Source: Schistosoma haematobium (taxonomy: Eukaryota > Platyhelminthes > Trematoda > Strigeidida > Schistosomatidae). From it: a stretch of 64,000 nt of DNA. The notes below the pieces were generated by a model. That model had not been told where the DNA came from, did not search any database, and saw only the letters and a list, made by a program, of their open reading frames with translations. The stretch's first letter is position 1; each line of letters opens with the position of its first letter. The translations under genes and the position numbers were made by a program. Shown here one piece after another: positions 1 through 11,965 of the stretch. Location of the stretch: the NCBI RefSeq assembly GCF_000699445.3, contig NC_067201.1, forward strand, positions 24,071,033-24,135,032. The letters run 5' to 3'.

Positions 1-54
1 GCGTTCTTAATAGTCAACTTTCTCTTCTTATCAATTGTCGTATGTAAGTCGTTT

Positions 55-960
55 CAGTAATTGTATGATCGGCCTCAAATGCATATCAGAAAAATTAAGA
101 GCGGAAAAGTAACAGGACAGGACGGCATAGCAGTTGAAGCACTGAAGCCAGACATAGAAGTAACTGCAAAAATGCTCCATATTTATTCAGGAAGGTTTAG
201 GAAGAAAAGCAACTGCCGATGGATTGGAAAGGAGGACTTCTCACCAACATACCGAAGAAAGGGGAATTGAGCAAATGTGAGAACTACAGGGGCATCAGTA
301 CTAGGAAAGGTTTACAACAGAGTGCTGTTGAACCGGTGAAAGACTCAGTAGACGTCCAGCTTTGAGATCGACAGAACGAATTTCATAAGGATCGATCGTG
401 CGCAGACAAAATCGTGACACTACGGATCATCGTTGAACAATCAACTGAATGGAATTCGTCATCATACATCAACTTCATTGATTATGAGAAAGCATTTAAC
501 AGTGTGGATAAGAGCACTTTATGGGATTATCTTCGACACCATGTTGTACATGAGAAGATGGTCAACGTCATACAGGATTCATACGACGGACCACACAGGA
601 AACATGTGTATGGAGGACAGCTAACAGATGCATTCTAATTGAGGACCAGTATCAAGCAAGAATAATTACTCTCTGCCTTTCTCTTTCGTTCGGCGGTTGA
701 TTGGATTATGTAGACCTGAAAATTTGAAGGGGAGTATGGAGTACAATAGACGGCTTGGATGCAGCTAGATGACTTCGACTTCGTAGATAATCTGACCCTT
801 CCATCCCACACACGAACTAGTGCAAATGAAAATAGACAACGTAGCAACAGTCTCTGTGGTAGTAGGACTCAACATACACAAAGGAAAAAGCAAGCCCTAA
901 ATACGATACAATTCCTCTATTTCTTCTTCGGCCTAGTATCCCAGACTAGATTAAGTGTAC
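55..960 (+). pseudogene. Degraded RTE-like LINE reverse transcriptase fragment
   Basis: Broken reading frames match, in order, the reverse transcriptase of the LINE seen more intact at 23853-24917. They include a GKVTGQDGI-like start, then TLRIIVEQS and [15 protein letters not shown] at 414-638, then LDDFDFVDNL at 759-800, where the expected FADD catalytic motif has become FVDN. Several stops and frameshifts separate the pieces, so this is a dead copy. The RTE/SR2-like clade assignment is from memory of the family and is less certain than the RT call. Confidence 0.8.
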
Positions 961-1754
961 GTCTTACCGGAGTCGCTTAACTTGAGCCGATGCTTCTCCT
1001 ATTGACCCGTTATTCACAAGCTTTTAGTCATGCTCTACATTGAGTGTAGAGATTCAGAAGGTGGATCGTACTATATATCAAATATCAAGGGGAGACCGCA
1101 AATAAATTGTTTGTTCTTTATTTGCACTTGAGTGGGTTGGATACTTGATGCAATGTTAATTATAAATCTACCCGCCGCTTCCGATTGGATTCGTTACATA
1201 CATGCTTATTAGATTTTTGGTGAGCATTTTTATCATGTTCTGTTTATAAAACTTATGAAGACGATCTTGTCTTTCCTCCTGATTTCCCAGTTCCATTTTT
1301 ACCTCGTCATATTTATGATGGAATTGTTCAGTCATTTGAGTTTCAATTACTTTTGTTGTTTTATAACCATAAATCCCAGAATATTTGTTGAACATAAGAG
1401 TACTGTGTTGCAACGTATGCGTGTCACTAGTTGCCTTGTCGTATCTACACAGTTCTTACGTGTTTACAAATTCACAGACGTCATTACTGGCGTTCTGAAA
1501 CACCATTTTCGAGCTACCCGTTCAGGATTCATATTGGTACAACTGGGGCAGAAAATAACCAGCATCACAAGTAATTTGCCCCCACATTTGTTCAATAAGT
1601 TGCAGTTATGGATTGTAATATGGCATGTGAGATAGTTTTCAACATGCTATCAACCCAATTTCTCGATAACGGAAAATAAAGGCGGAGACTGGATTTAGGC
1701 GACAAATCTGTCCTCCTCTCTAACACATTATTTTGGAAATATGTCCATCTTTAC
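961..1754. other. Intergenic, nothing recognised
   Basis: No conserved protein, known repeat or RNA motif was recognised. The open frames here (for example 1255-1635) resemble no known protein and have no splice context. Confidence 0.4.
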
Positions 1755-2165
1755 GCCTCGGGTTCCCAAACTGAAGCAGGTGGTTTTCTTAGAGGGTCAC
1801 ACCCGGAGCCTTCGACTTAAAAGTCTTATCTACATGGCAGTGGAGCAACGTCAGTAGATGCAGTCACGTGGTAGCCGGTGACCAACAATAGTTTCATACG
1901 CCATTTGTTCCTTCAGGATCCTGGAGCCTATGTGTACCATTGGTTTGGAATGAGGGTTTTCCAACTACCTCAAGTGGATTTCCTTATCCACCAACCCAGT
2001 TAAAGCGTCGGACATTCGCTTTTTATCCTGTCGATTTCGTAAACAACACCCGTGGTGCGAGAAGGCAGTAAGTGGGATTTTCCTGGCAGTGGTTGTGTGC
2101 ACGTAGCCATGTTAGAGCATTTAGAGAAGGAAGGCTGACTCTTCACACTCGGCCGTACCAGGATG
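1755..2165 (-). repeat. A500 repeat, truncated
   Basis: This is one of 13 copies in the window of a roughly 0.5-kb dispersed repeat. The strand given is the one on which the element ends in an AAATAAAT-type tail. This copy lacks the tail end, starting at the part that reads CCAAACTGAAGCAGGTGG on the plus strand. Confidence 0.85.
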
Positions 2166-2373
2166 AGATAATTGATAATTTTATTTCAAATAGATATGAT
2201 TTATTTATATTCTAATTCACTCTTTTGGCAAATTATTTTTCTCATTATATTTAGATCCTTGCATTAGTCCGATGGCTTCCTACTGATTATGTTGGATAAT
2301 ATAGATTGGTCTAAAAAAGACTCGTTTTGAAAATTTAAAGTACACTTTGTCGCTAAAACGTAAAAGAAAAAAA

Positions 2374-5300
2374 ATGATTGAAAGATGGAACGCAAATTCT
2401 CCTGATATTCCCATTGTTTTTGAAATAAATGAAACAGCAAATTGGATTAAAAGAAATAAATTTACTAAAGTAATTAAATTACATGTTATCTAAGTGTTTT
2501 ATAGGTTGGATTACAATTTCCAGATGAACTTTTGGGTATATCGATTGTTATATGTCGGCAGTTGAATTCTGTTGTTACTGATTGTCTGTGTGTTATTCTT
2601 GGAGATAGTTCGTTTGCAAGGTGAGTGGGTTTTTATTTACTTATTTACTTAAACACATAAACATCGGTACAAGGAGGTACCAACTAGATATGCGCTACCC
2701 AGATCATTCGATTTGTGTGAGGGCTGGGATACTTCCCGGGTGCATAAACCGAAGCAGGTGGTTTTCTTAGGGGGCCACACCCCGAGCCTTCGACCTGAAG
2801 GTCTGATCTACAAGGCAGTGGAGCAACGCCAGGAGATGCAGTCTCATGGTAGCTGGTGCATATGTCATTCATTCCTTCAGGATACTGTAGTCCGTGCTCA
2901 CCATTGGTTTATAATGAGGGTTTCTCAACTTCACTAGGTGGACTTTCCCTATCCACCGACCCGGTTAAAGCGTTGGACATTCGATTTTCTTCCTCTCAAT
3001 TTCGTAATCAACACCCGTGGTGTGAGAAGGTACTGAGCAAGACTTCCCTGGCAGTGGTGGATTCACTTAAATCTTCTTTTACAACCTCAGTTTTAATGTT
3101 ACCTTATACTCTTTATTCCGTGAATATATTTCTCTGTGTATTGTATTATCTATGCTTAGTGTTTTTACTACCATTTATACTGTTACTGTTACTTCTATGA
3201 CCCTGTAACTAATTTGTATTAATTTGTCACACTTCAGTTGTTGTGTTGATGAAATAGCTGGTCAGCATATGAAAATTGATGCATTAATTCATTATGGTCG
3301 AGCATGTTTATCTATAACAACTGGTTGTTTACCTATTTATTATGTATTTGGCAAATATTCACCTTATCAACTTAATAATGAAATCCAATCATTCAAACAA
3401 ATTTCACATCAATTGATACAGAAAATTTTTGCCTATTCATCAGAAACTATTACACCGTTAATTCTTCTCATTATGTATGATTTTCGTTTTAAAGATATTG
3501 CTCAATACATTTATAATGAATTAATATCAATGAGTAGTAATGGTTCAGGTTCATATAATCCTAAATTGTTGCCAAAATTAATATGGTCTGAGCCATACAT
3601 CAATACATTAGATAATTCAGTAATAGAAGCCGACAGGAAAGATGACATGAATAACCATAAAAATCAATGGATTCGTTGTGGACGATTATTAATTCCTTAT
3701 CAATTTGATTTGGATACTTTAAATAGTATCGATAATAATAATAAACATAGTTGGATGATGTTATATATTGGACATACAAAAGAAAGTGATACAGATTTAT
3801 ATTCAGTTTATCGTATCCTACTTTGTTTACCAGAAATTGATCCATCAAAAACAATTTTATTTGATCCAATTACTTGCGATTTAGATTTAACTGGTTTACA
3901 ATTGAATAGATTATTAAAAAGAAGAACATATTTAATTGAAAAAGCAAAAGATGCACAATATATTGGAATTTTGGTAAGTTGTTAGTTGGTTCTTTTAAAG
4001 TTCATCTTTTAATGGTTGATATATGGGCCAATGCTTCTAGGGTCCCCAAATGCCCTCATACGGCCGAGGATGGGGAGAGTCAGCTCTCCCTCTCGAAATA
4101 CTCTCACACGGCCACGAGCATACAACCACTGAGAGGAAAGTCGCCTCTGCGTTGTTGTTTACGAAATTGATAGGACAAAAAGCACATGTCCGACGTTTTG
4201 ACCGAGTTGGTGGATACGGAGCATCCACCTGATATAGTTGGAATACCCTCATTCCACGCCACTGGTACACATGGGCTCCAGTATCCTGGAGGAACCAATG
4301 GAGTATGGACCTATTGTTGGTCACCGGCTACCATAGGACTGCATTTCCTGATGTTGCTCCACTGCCTTGTGGATTAGTCGTTTAGATCAAAGACTCGGGG
4401 CGTGGCTCCCTAAGAAAGCTAACTGCTTCGGTTTGGGCACCTTGGCAGTATCACAGCTCACACTCAAATCAAGTGACTTGTGTGGCGCATATGTATTTGG
4501 TGCCCCTTTGTACCAATAATGATGTGTTCAGATAAATTTTTTAAAAAACTACTGCGTGAAGGTAGTAGATTGAACTTCCAGGTCAGAGGCCATATACACA
4601 ATTGTATGACAGAATTTCAAGCGGTGGATCAATAGACGAAATCATTGTACAATAATCATTGAAGTACTTTCAACACAAAGAATTATTTTATGCATGTTAG
4701 TAGTTCGTTTTTTTTTCTACAAAAGATACTTGTATCCTTTGATGTTCTCTTAAATTTTGTTCTTTTTTCCCTTTCTCTCACCCCCACCCGAAAAAGGTTT
4801 GTACATTATCTATTAAACATTATCAACATATTATTGATCGTTTAAAATTATTATTAAAAAATGCAAAACGTTCATGTATCACATTAATTGTTGGTCGATT
4901 AAATCCAGAAAAATTAGCTAATTTACCTGAATTACAATTATTAATTATAATAGCTTGTCCTGAGACAAGTTTATTAGATTCATATAATTTTCATATTCCA
5001 GTTATAACACCATATGAAATGGAATGTGCTTTACATTCATGTTATATAAATGATTATTCATTAAATGATGAACGTACATGGACAGCAGAGAAATTTTGCA
5101 TAGATTTTCATGATTTATTACCAGGTAAGTTGAATATTGATTGCTTGTTTGTTTACTTTTTCATAAGTTACTTGCGTACTCATATGCTAAATATATGTAT
5201 TTTATTTAAACACATAAACATTGGTACAAGGAGGCACCAAACAGATATGCACCACACAAGTCACTTGGTTTGTGTATGATCTCTGATACTGACAGAGCGC

Positions 5301-7107
5301 TCAAACCGAAACAGGTAGTTATCTTAGGGGGGCCACATCCCGAGTCTTTGACTTAGAGGTCTAATCCACAAGGTAGTGGAGCGATGTCAGTAGATGCAGT
5401 TCCGTGGTAGCTGGTAGCTGGTTCCATCAGAATCGTGGACGCGATATGCACCATTGATTTGGAATGAGGGTTTTCCAACTCCATTAGGTGGACTCTCCAT
5501 ATCCACCAACTCGGCTAAAGTGTCGGATATTCGCCTTTCGTCCTCTCAATTTCGTAAACAACAGTAATACCTCGAGAAGGCGGTGAGTGGGACTTCCCTG
5601 TCAGTGGTTGTATGCATATGGCCATATGAGAACATTTCTAGAGTGAGAGCTGACTTTTCCTACTCTCAGCCATAGCAGGGCATTTGGGAGCCATATGCTA
5701 AATCCAATTTATTTGATTAGAAAGTGATAATTTATGTTTAGGATACTACACTTTTTGGTGATGTTATAGTTTTACCTGTTTGGAACTTGTTTAAACAATA
5801 TCCTACATTCTAAATTCACTTAGTGTTGTTTACTTGTATCTTCTCATTGTTATTTAAGACTTCAGTTGATCAGTCTCTTGTTGGATCCAGGAATCCTGGA
5901 TTCCACTGCTAGCCGTTATCCGTCTCTGCTTAGGATGCTTGTAAATTGAGGTAATATGCATAGTATGCACATATGCCAATAACAGACTGATCAATTGAAG
6001 TCCTAAATTACAATGGGAAGATTCAAGCAAACAATACCAAGTGAAATTAAACTTCACCACATTGCGCAATCAAGTGGCTATCTGAACTCAATAGGTAAGT
6101 GAATAAAGCGATAGAGTTTTCAAGTGAACGGTCCTATGTTCGAGTCCCAGAGTGAACATCAACTCTGAGATGCAGGTGCATCTGGCTGACGGGTCCAAAA
6201 TAAGACGAAACGCGCGTCTTGGATTACACTGTTAGCCACTATCTATCTATGCTTACAAAGCTTGTGACTTAAAGTAATATCGAGGCAGTCTGTATAGGAT
6301 TCACATATACCAACAAGAGACTGATCAATTACAGTCCTAAATAACAATGGGAAGATACAAGTAAAACAACAGAAAGTGAATACCCTCATTGTTAAATTTG
6401 TTGTTCATCATGTACAGTAGAACTATGACATTATCATCGAAATAGCTCAATGGTTAATATCTTAAGCAACGAAGCTTCTTGACATAGGTTCATATTCTAC
6501 TGAGAGAATCAATCCCCTCAAAATTATAGATACGCTTTGTTGAAGAGTGATAATTAGCACGAAACCTAAAACAAACAAGGTTTCCTATTGACTACTTCCA
6601 ACCGCCTAATATCTAAGCATAATGTACGTGATGTCAAGTCACTTTGATCAGTGGACACGTTTAAACTTAAGTAATTTGGCCAACATTCATTACTTCTCAT
6701 TGATCAATTAATTGTAACTTATTCAGTGCATACTTTTTCTTTCATCTTTCAACGTATATGAAAATGTTAGAAATAATTTTTAATTTTCTTTAGGTGGTCA
6801 AGCTTATATACCTGTGGAGAATGTTATTCCACAAATAACTGAATCATTCGCCATGGTTTCATTAATTGATGGACATAGTCGTTTTATTCCAGAAAATAAA
6901 CTTCATACTGAAGATAATTCTCAATCTTTACTTGTTCAATCATCAGGTGAATTAATTGACTATAATCAATGGAATTTATACGCTAATAGAGTTAATCGAA
7001 CATGGTATGGTTTAGATCCGAAAATTGGTCAAACACCTATAGCACAAATAAAAGATGGTCGTGTTGGTTTACCAACACAATATACAGATGAAAAGAATGT
7101 TGAATGA
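2374..7107 (+). CDS. DPH2: Diphthamide biosynthesis protein 2 (DPH2), 5 exons
   Basis: Exons are 2374-2469, 2505-2620, 3238-3973, 4797-5124 and 6794-7107. All introns are GT-AG with matching phase (0, 2, 0, 1), giving 1590 nt and 529 aa; human and yeast DPH2 are about 490-535 aa. Splicing restores VGLQFPDELL (residues 33-42), then SCCVDE (71-76), GRACLS (91-96), VVGRLNP-like (IVGRLNPEKLA), and ACPE (369-372). In the family, DPH2 pairs with DPH1 in the cytosol and helps its iron-sulfur cluster make the first step of diphthamide on elongation factor 2. Cys72/73, Cys94 and Cys370 sit where the family's cluster cysteines lie. The ATG is the first in frame after a stop at 2302. Intron 1 is only 35 nt; introns 2-4 (617, 823, 1669 nt) hold A500, Sm-alpha and other repeats. 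No intact polyadenylation signal was obvious downstream. Confidence 0.95.
2632..3065 (-). repeat. A500 repeat in DPH2 intron 2
   Basis: The copy begins on the plus strand with the complement of the AAATAAAT tail and runs to about 3065, lacking the last ~60 bp of the head. It fills most of the 617-nt intron. Confidence 0.85.
4035..4540 (+). repeat. A500 repeat in DPH2 intron 3
   Basis: A full-length copy in the sense orientation. It starts with a CCCCAAATGCCCT-type head and ends in TTGTACCAATAATG followed by a decayed AATAAA-like tail. Confidence 0.85.
5195..5695 (-). repeat. A500 repeat in DPH2 intron 4
   Basis: A near full-length antisense copy, from TTATTTAAACACATAAAC at the left to GGGCATTTGGGAGCC at the right. 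Confidence 0.85.
5861..6410 (+). repeat. Sm-alpha-like element with snap-back 5' end, DPH2 intron 4
   Basis: The left end (5861-5884) is the reverse complement, with a few mismatches, of 5974-5999. A 17-bp palindrome, ATCCAGG-AAT-CCTGGAT, lies at 5885-5901. A tRNA-like promoter head follows, including a GTTCGAGTCCC B-box near 6139. Then comes a hammerhead region at 6173-6235 with CTGACGG instead of CTGANGA; the core A is changed and stem II reads GTCC/AGAC, so this ribozyme is probably dead. Known Sm-alpha copies carry a hammerhead at the same place. Confidence 0.8.
6420..6690 (+). repeat. Candidate tRNA-headed SINE, family K (copy 1)
   Basis: The stretch has a TAGCTCAATGG A-box-like motif near 6443 and an AGGTTCATATTCT B-box-like motif near 6487. 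About 60 bp further is TTGAAGAGTG...GCACGAAACC, which resembles a decayed hammerhead core with a different stem II. It shares its layout and 3' part with 60550-60830. No name is known to me. Confidence 0.45.
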
Positions 7108-7113
7108 TCCGAT

Positions 7114-7147
<34 letters not shown>
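7114..7147. repeat. (ATT)n microsatellite
   Basis: An uninterrupted ATT run just after the DPH2 stop codon, in its 3' untranslated region. Confidence 0.95.
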
Positions 7148-7148
<1 letters not shown>

Positions 7149-7384
7149 CCCTTTGATCTACTGATCTATGGACAATTTGACTTTGTACATAAAATTATGA
7201 TATTTGGAATGTTTATTATGTTGAGATGATTTACTAAAATATTTATTTTGTTTGTTTCATGTTAGATAAGTTCTTGATGGGTGGAGGGTGGGGCTAGTTT
7301 TTAATGCAAAATAATATTAGCTAGAGAGAACTATGCAGTGTATTAGGGAATGATGGTAAATCAGTAAATGAGGTTGTAAATCTA

Positions 7385-7870
7385 CGTTAACTGAGATGGT
7401 CGGGCCACGTATTTCATATGCCTGAATACCGATTACCACGACGCACAGTGCTGACTAGTGTTGGTTTTGGGGTTGGAAGAAAGTTTGATGTGGCTAAACC
7501 AAGACGTGACATCAGTACTTGAAGTCACCAACTTCTAGTCTTAACCATGTTAGTAGATGCAGACTACTTGATTCGTGTCCTCGTGACTATCGTAATCAAT
7601 GGTTGGAGACCCTTGGTGACATGGATCAGAATCGATCACAATAGTGTAGGTGTATACACTCTCTATCTTCCCTTAAACTGTGAGATTAAAATCGCTTCAT
7701 ATCTTTCTTTCTACGAACTAATTCTTTCTTCCTGTACTATATCCTTATTACAATCTTTCTTTTATATATTACCACCAGTGAACTAACTACTTTTATGGAT
7801 CCGGTGTTCATCTTGTTGTGCTAATGAGGTGTGACAACTTAGATGGATGTATAAATGTGCCTGGTCCTGC
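7385..7870 (+). pseudogene. 3' end of a non-LTR LINE, family E
   Basis: A broken frame reads LRWSGHV-MPEYRLPRR and similar. It matches the better copy at 62575-62804, which reads RWLGHVLRM and SRRAMLTGVGDGWKKVRGG. The region ends with a conserved non-coding tail containing TCTTGTTGTGCTAATGAGG. It is the C-terminal end of a LINE reverse transcriptase ORF plus 3' UTR. The clade was not determined. Confidence 0.7.
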
Positions 7871-8934
7871 GTTGTAGCTATGCAATACTGGACAGCTAGT
7901 CTATATTAGGTATTCCTTAGAAGTGCGCGCGCTCATGCTACAATTCACATGGTCGGTTACTTAGCACGGTTCAGGTCTTTTGGCAAACACAGTCCCTTAA
8001 GATCATTAAATAGCATTTATGTTTATATGAAACTGTTGTCATTTATTCTCATAGTAGGATTCGTATTTCAAGTCTTCGGTGAATTACTACCTTACTTTCG
8101 AAACTACAGTGAAATGTAAGAAATATTCTCAAAGTTCATGTGTTTGGTCCGTTTTGTGTCTGTTGTTCGTAAATGACAGATAAGATCTATTTATGTACAA
8201 TAAAAGCGAAATCAGCTTGTGTAATCCTGTGCCACGTTTGTTACTATCGTGATAGGCTTAAAGGATCGGATTCTGAGTTTATTAAACTAGATCGTTCTTA
8301 GCTAAAAACGTTCGACGATTTTGTGTTCTTTCAACGTTACTTCAAAAGAATATCTTTTATCTGTTGACGACATCATACTAGTAATACTAAGGTTCACAAA
8401 TATGTTTACAGAATCAGTGATAACAACTTATTTTTTTAATACAACTGTCGAACTCCAGCTTCTCTACCTTGGATATACTTTACATCTAACACACCATGTA
8501 AATACTTGATCGTCACACAAATAGTAGTTTTCAGTGAAACACAATTTATATTCACTTATATTGAAATGAACCGTAAGATTCTATTCTTGAATTGTACTCT
8601 CAATTATAAGTGTTATCATAGTCATACAAATTCTTTAACTCTACAGCTTAGGGTAGATTGATTATTTGATTGAGTTAAATTTTAGAGATGGTTCCCAAAT
8701 TTGCCTTGAGGATTACTAACCACTTGGTTTAAAATTAGATTATGAACTAGTGTTAAGGATTAATAGTCAAGATACGAAATTAGGGTGTTTTTTAAAAATC
8801 ACAAACTGATATTATGCATAGTGCAAGAAACTTATGTAGGTGTAAAGATGACCATTTCTGTTCAATGCTTAATGAAAGTGCAATGTCCTATTCATTTACT
8901 GTGTTAGTGCTGCATATAAGAGTGTAATTGTTAC
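7871..8934. other. Intergenic, nothing recognised
   Basis: AT-rich sequence without recognisable coding similarity or repeat family. Confidence 0.4.
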
Positions 8935-9378
8935 TTGGAGTTTCATTTCAATTCTACTGTATGGGGCAGAAACCTGGAGAACTACGAAAGCCATCATCTA
9001 GAAAATACAGGTGTTTATCAACAGTGTCTACGCAAAATACTTCAGATCCGTTGGCCGGACACTATTAGCAACAACCTACTGTGGGAGAGAACAAACCAGA
9101 TCGGAGTGGAGGAAGAAATCAGGAAGAAGCGCTAGAAGTGGATAGGACACACATTGAGGAAAGCACCCAACTGCGTCACAAGACAAGCCCTCACATGGAA
9201 TCCTGAAGGCCAAAGGAGAAGAGGAAGACCAAACAACACATTACGCCGAGAAATGGAGACAGACCTGAGAAGAATGAACAACAATTGTATAGAACCTGAA
9301 AGGAAGGCCCAGGACAGAGTGGGTTGGAGAATGCTGGTCGGTGGCCTATGCTCCATTTGGAGTAACAGGCGTAAGTAA
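8935..9378 (+). pseudogene. 3' end of RTE-like LINE
   Basis: The frame reads [18 protein letters not shown] sequence, then [16 protein letters not shown], a TAG stop, and [20 protein letters not shown] through to [11 protein letters not shown]. The element ends in GTAAGTAAGTAAA. A nearly identical copy with the same TAG lies inverted at 18457-18900, so both come from one already-defective source or from a local duplication. Confidence 0.85.
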
Positions 9379-10419
9379 GTAAAGTTGAATATATATATGT
9401 ATGTCTTCTATGAACACGGCATTGTAGCTCATATATATACCAGAAGTTTCATGGAAGACGTGGGTAAATTCGATCATGGAGTTAAAATTTAAGAAATCAT
9501 TGGGTAATATTGACTGTCCTTATTTGTTTGAAAGTTTTACATCAAGACGTGGCCTTAGTCAACCATTCGAAGCCATGAAGCGCTAGACAACTTTTTTGTC
9601 GTAATATGAAACTTTTCACTAATGCGGGTTTACAAATATAACAATGATGGGAACCAGGACTCACGGAGGTTCGGTTTTGTATGCACGCTATTTAGGAAGA
9701 GACAGATTTCTAGAGCCTTCTATTCTCAGTGGTTATCTAACTAAAGTCAGTTCATCATTTAAACTGTGAAATACAAGTTAGATCGTCATTGAAGATCTGG
9801 ATACACATATTTGGATGGAACGGATGCCCAATACTACCGGATTTTTAATAGTAGTTTAACTTAGATCGGCCTATGATTTGAATGGAACTCAACAGTATCT
9901 ACAACGTCTTACTTACAAATTGTAGTACGATCACTGTGTAGTGAACAGAACACGGCTGGGGAAAATCGAATGTATTTGACACAAAATTACAGGACTCGTT
10001 AGTGAAAATTAACAATCAAATAGTAAATACGTAATTTGCAAAATGTCCATCAATTGTCTCATAATGACTCAGACTTCATTGTTCTTGCATTTGCATACAA
10101 CTTACATTCTGTTTCCATTCTTTACTGTTCGATCCTCTTATCTCTCTGCTGCCAGACATTCTGTTCACGACTAACATCATCTACTACTTATGTCAATATA
10201 AGTAGCACACACCGCAACTGTACTAAGTTGTTTAATACATTGGTACTCCTATTTTGGTAATCACTAGTTAATATTGATTGGCAGACAATCATGAATCTAT
10301 TTTTTTATTTCTCATCATTAGTAATGTCTATTTTCAATCTTAATGCTCTTACTCATGTTCGAATTCATTTCCTTCTGTTTCATAGTCAAATCTGTGATTG
10401 TTAAGAATTAGATCAGCCA
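9379..10419. other. Intergenic, nothing recognised
   Basis: No coding similarity or repeat family could be recognised. Confidence 0.4.
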
Positions 10420-10512
10420 ACTGGGAAGGATTGTCCAGGACAGAGTTGAATAGAGAATACTGATGAGCGACATATGCTCCTCCATAAAGGGTAACAGGCG
10501 TAAGTAACTACA
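10420..10512 (+). repeat. RTE-like LINE 3' tail fragment
   Basis: About 90 bp match the terminal part of the RTE-like copies: CCAGGACAGAGTTGAATAG, then a GTAACAGGCGTAAGTAAC terminus. Confidence 0.7.
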
Positions 10513-10786
10513 CAGTAGTATATATTGGTTAATAATTAATAGCCAATAAGTGTTAAGATAAGAATTGATTAGTAAATGACGGATTGTAGGTAAGTGTTAG
10601 ATTAGAAAATAACCACCTTATGGTTTTCTACTATCATGTACTATATATCTTTCTCATAAGTGAATTTCATATATGTAAACGGGGAACAATCAACAGGCTT
10701 CTCCAACACGTATTAATAACCAATCAAAATCAAATTCTACAACGATATCCTTTTACAAACTATATGAAATATACATGTTCGTCTTT

Positions 10787-10826
10787 GGGGTGGGGGGTGA
10801 AGTACTCATTTACTTACCCCCACCCC
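10787..10826. repeat. G-rich/C-rich inverted repeat
   Basis: GGGGTGGGGGG at 10787-10797 faces CCCCCACCCC at 10817-10826, with partly pairing AGTA and TACT between. It could form a hairpin, or a G-quadruplex in the G-rich strand. Confidence 0.6.
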
Positions 10827-11057
10827 ACTCCCCTTCACCCTTGTCCATGAGTACTACTATATACATAACATGGAATGATTTGAATTATTGATCCATGTGT
10901 ACTTTGATTGAAATCAGTAGTGTATAGGATAGAGTAAATGATTGCATATAACAGTGTAATGACAATGTCTTATTCAAATTCTAATTATCATAAGATTATA
11001 ATCAATTTTATTTCTTACATAATCATCCAACATTTTGTTTAAAACGTATCTTATTCA

Positions 11058-11232
11058 ATGTTCACTGAAGAAGAAATCATTTCTTATTCTTATTTACCAT
11101 TATGGGCATGGTGTTATTTATGTATAACTGGTATAATATTTCTTTGTACATTATGTACATTATGTTATTTACAAAAATGGTTATGCTTTAAAATAATACT
11201 GAAAAAACGTTGGTGTGTTAACAATTCAATTG
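11058..11232 (+). CDS. Candidate first exon of a small single-pass membrane protein
   Basis: The open frame gives 58 codons plus one base before a good GTAAGT donor. The product begins MFTEEEIIS, then has one hydrophobic, Cys-rich segment (residues 13-38, with WCYLCITGIIFLCTLC), then a basic tail (LKKRWCVNNSI). By the positive-inside rule the N-terminus would face the lumen or outside, and the tail the cytosol. The sequence is not one of the repeats. A phase-compatible acceptor at 25457 would add 17 residues and a stop. Another at 17729 would add 9 residues and a stop. I do not recognise the protein, and no family is assigned. It could also be a chance ORF, but the donor, hydrophobic segment and single-copy context favour a gene. 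Confidence 0.5.
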
Positions 11233-11289
11233 GTAAGTCTCATTATAGATGAATATGAATTCAATTGATGTTGTTTTATTTGTATCTTC

Positions 11290-11317
11290 CTAACATTGTA
11301 ATTGATCAGTCTCTTGT

Positions 11318-11369
<52 letters not shown>

Positions 11370-11645
11370 ATGGTCTGGAGATTTCCTTAGGTTACAAACA
11401 TTCTAAGCAAAGATGTATAGTGGCTAACAGTGGAATCTAGGATGTGTGTTTCGTTCTATTTGAGACTTGTCAGCTGTATGTACCTGCATTTCAGAGTTGA
11501 TGTTCACTCTGGAACTCGAACCCGGCACCGTTCGCTTCAAACGTCATCATGTTATCCAGTTACCTACTGAGTCTAGATAGCCACTAGCTTATATTAGTGA
11601 TGTGAAGTTGAATTCATTGTTGTATTGGTTGTTTAAATTTTCTCA
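11290..11645 (-). repeat. Sm-alpha-like element with decayed hammerhead
   Basis: On the minus strand the tRNA-like B-box (GGTTCGAGTTCC near 11515) precedes a hammerhead region at 11432-11490. The core reads CTGACAA instead of CTGANGA, stem II is GTCT/GAAC, and GAAAC is intact. It is predicted inactive. A (TA)n tract has expanded inside the element. Confidence 0.8.
11320..11365. repeat. (TA)n microsatellite
   Basis: About 23 uninterrupted TA dinucleotides inside the Sm-alpha-like copy. Confidence 0.97.
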
Positions 11646-11654
11646 TTGATGTTT

Positions 11655-11965
11655 AGGACTGCAATTGGTAATTGGTTCATACTCCATTGGTTCCCTCAGG
11701 ATCCTGGAGTACATGTGCACCATTGGTTTGGAATGATGGGTTTCCAACTCCCTCAGGTGGATCCTCCATATTCACCAACTTGGTTAAAGCACCAAACATT
11801 CGCTTTTCGTCCTCTCAATTTCGTAAACAACAGTAATGCCTCGAGAAAGCAATGATAAGGACTTCTTATGCAGTAGCTGTATACGCATATACGTATGAGA
11901 GTATTTGGAGAGGGAGAGTTGACTCTCCTCACTCTCAGCCTTACCAGGGCATTTGAGGGCGATAG
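11655..11965 (-). repeat. A500 repeat, tail-truncated
   Basis: Only the head-proximal ~310 bp are present, from TTGGTTCATACTCCATTGG to GGGCATTTGAGGGC. The boundary with the neighbouring Sm-alpha copy is abrupt. Confidence 0.85.

Noticed and set aside
1255..1635. 126-codon open frame as a gene
   Set aside because: Composition is hydrophobic and AT-driven, there is no similarity or splice context, and the opposite strand is also partly open.
6056..6100. Splice-site-like TAGGTAAGTG as a DPH2 exon boundary
   Set aside because: It is part of the conserved Sm-alpha tRNA-like head (also at 59816) and the flanking frame does not extend DPH2.
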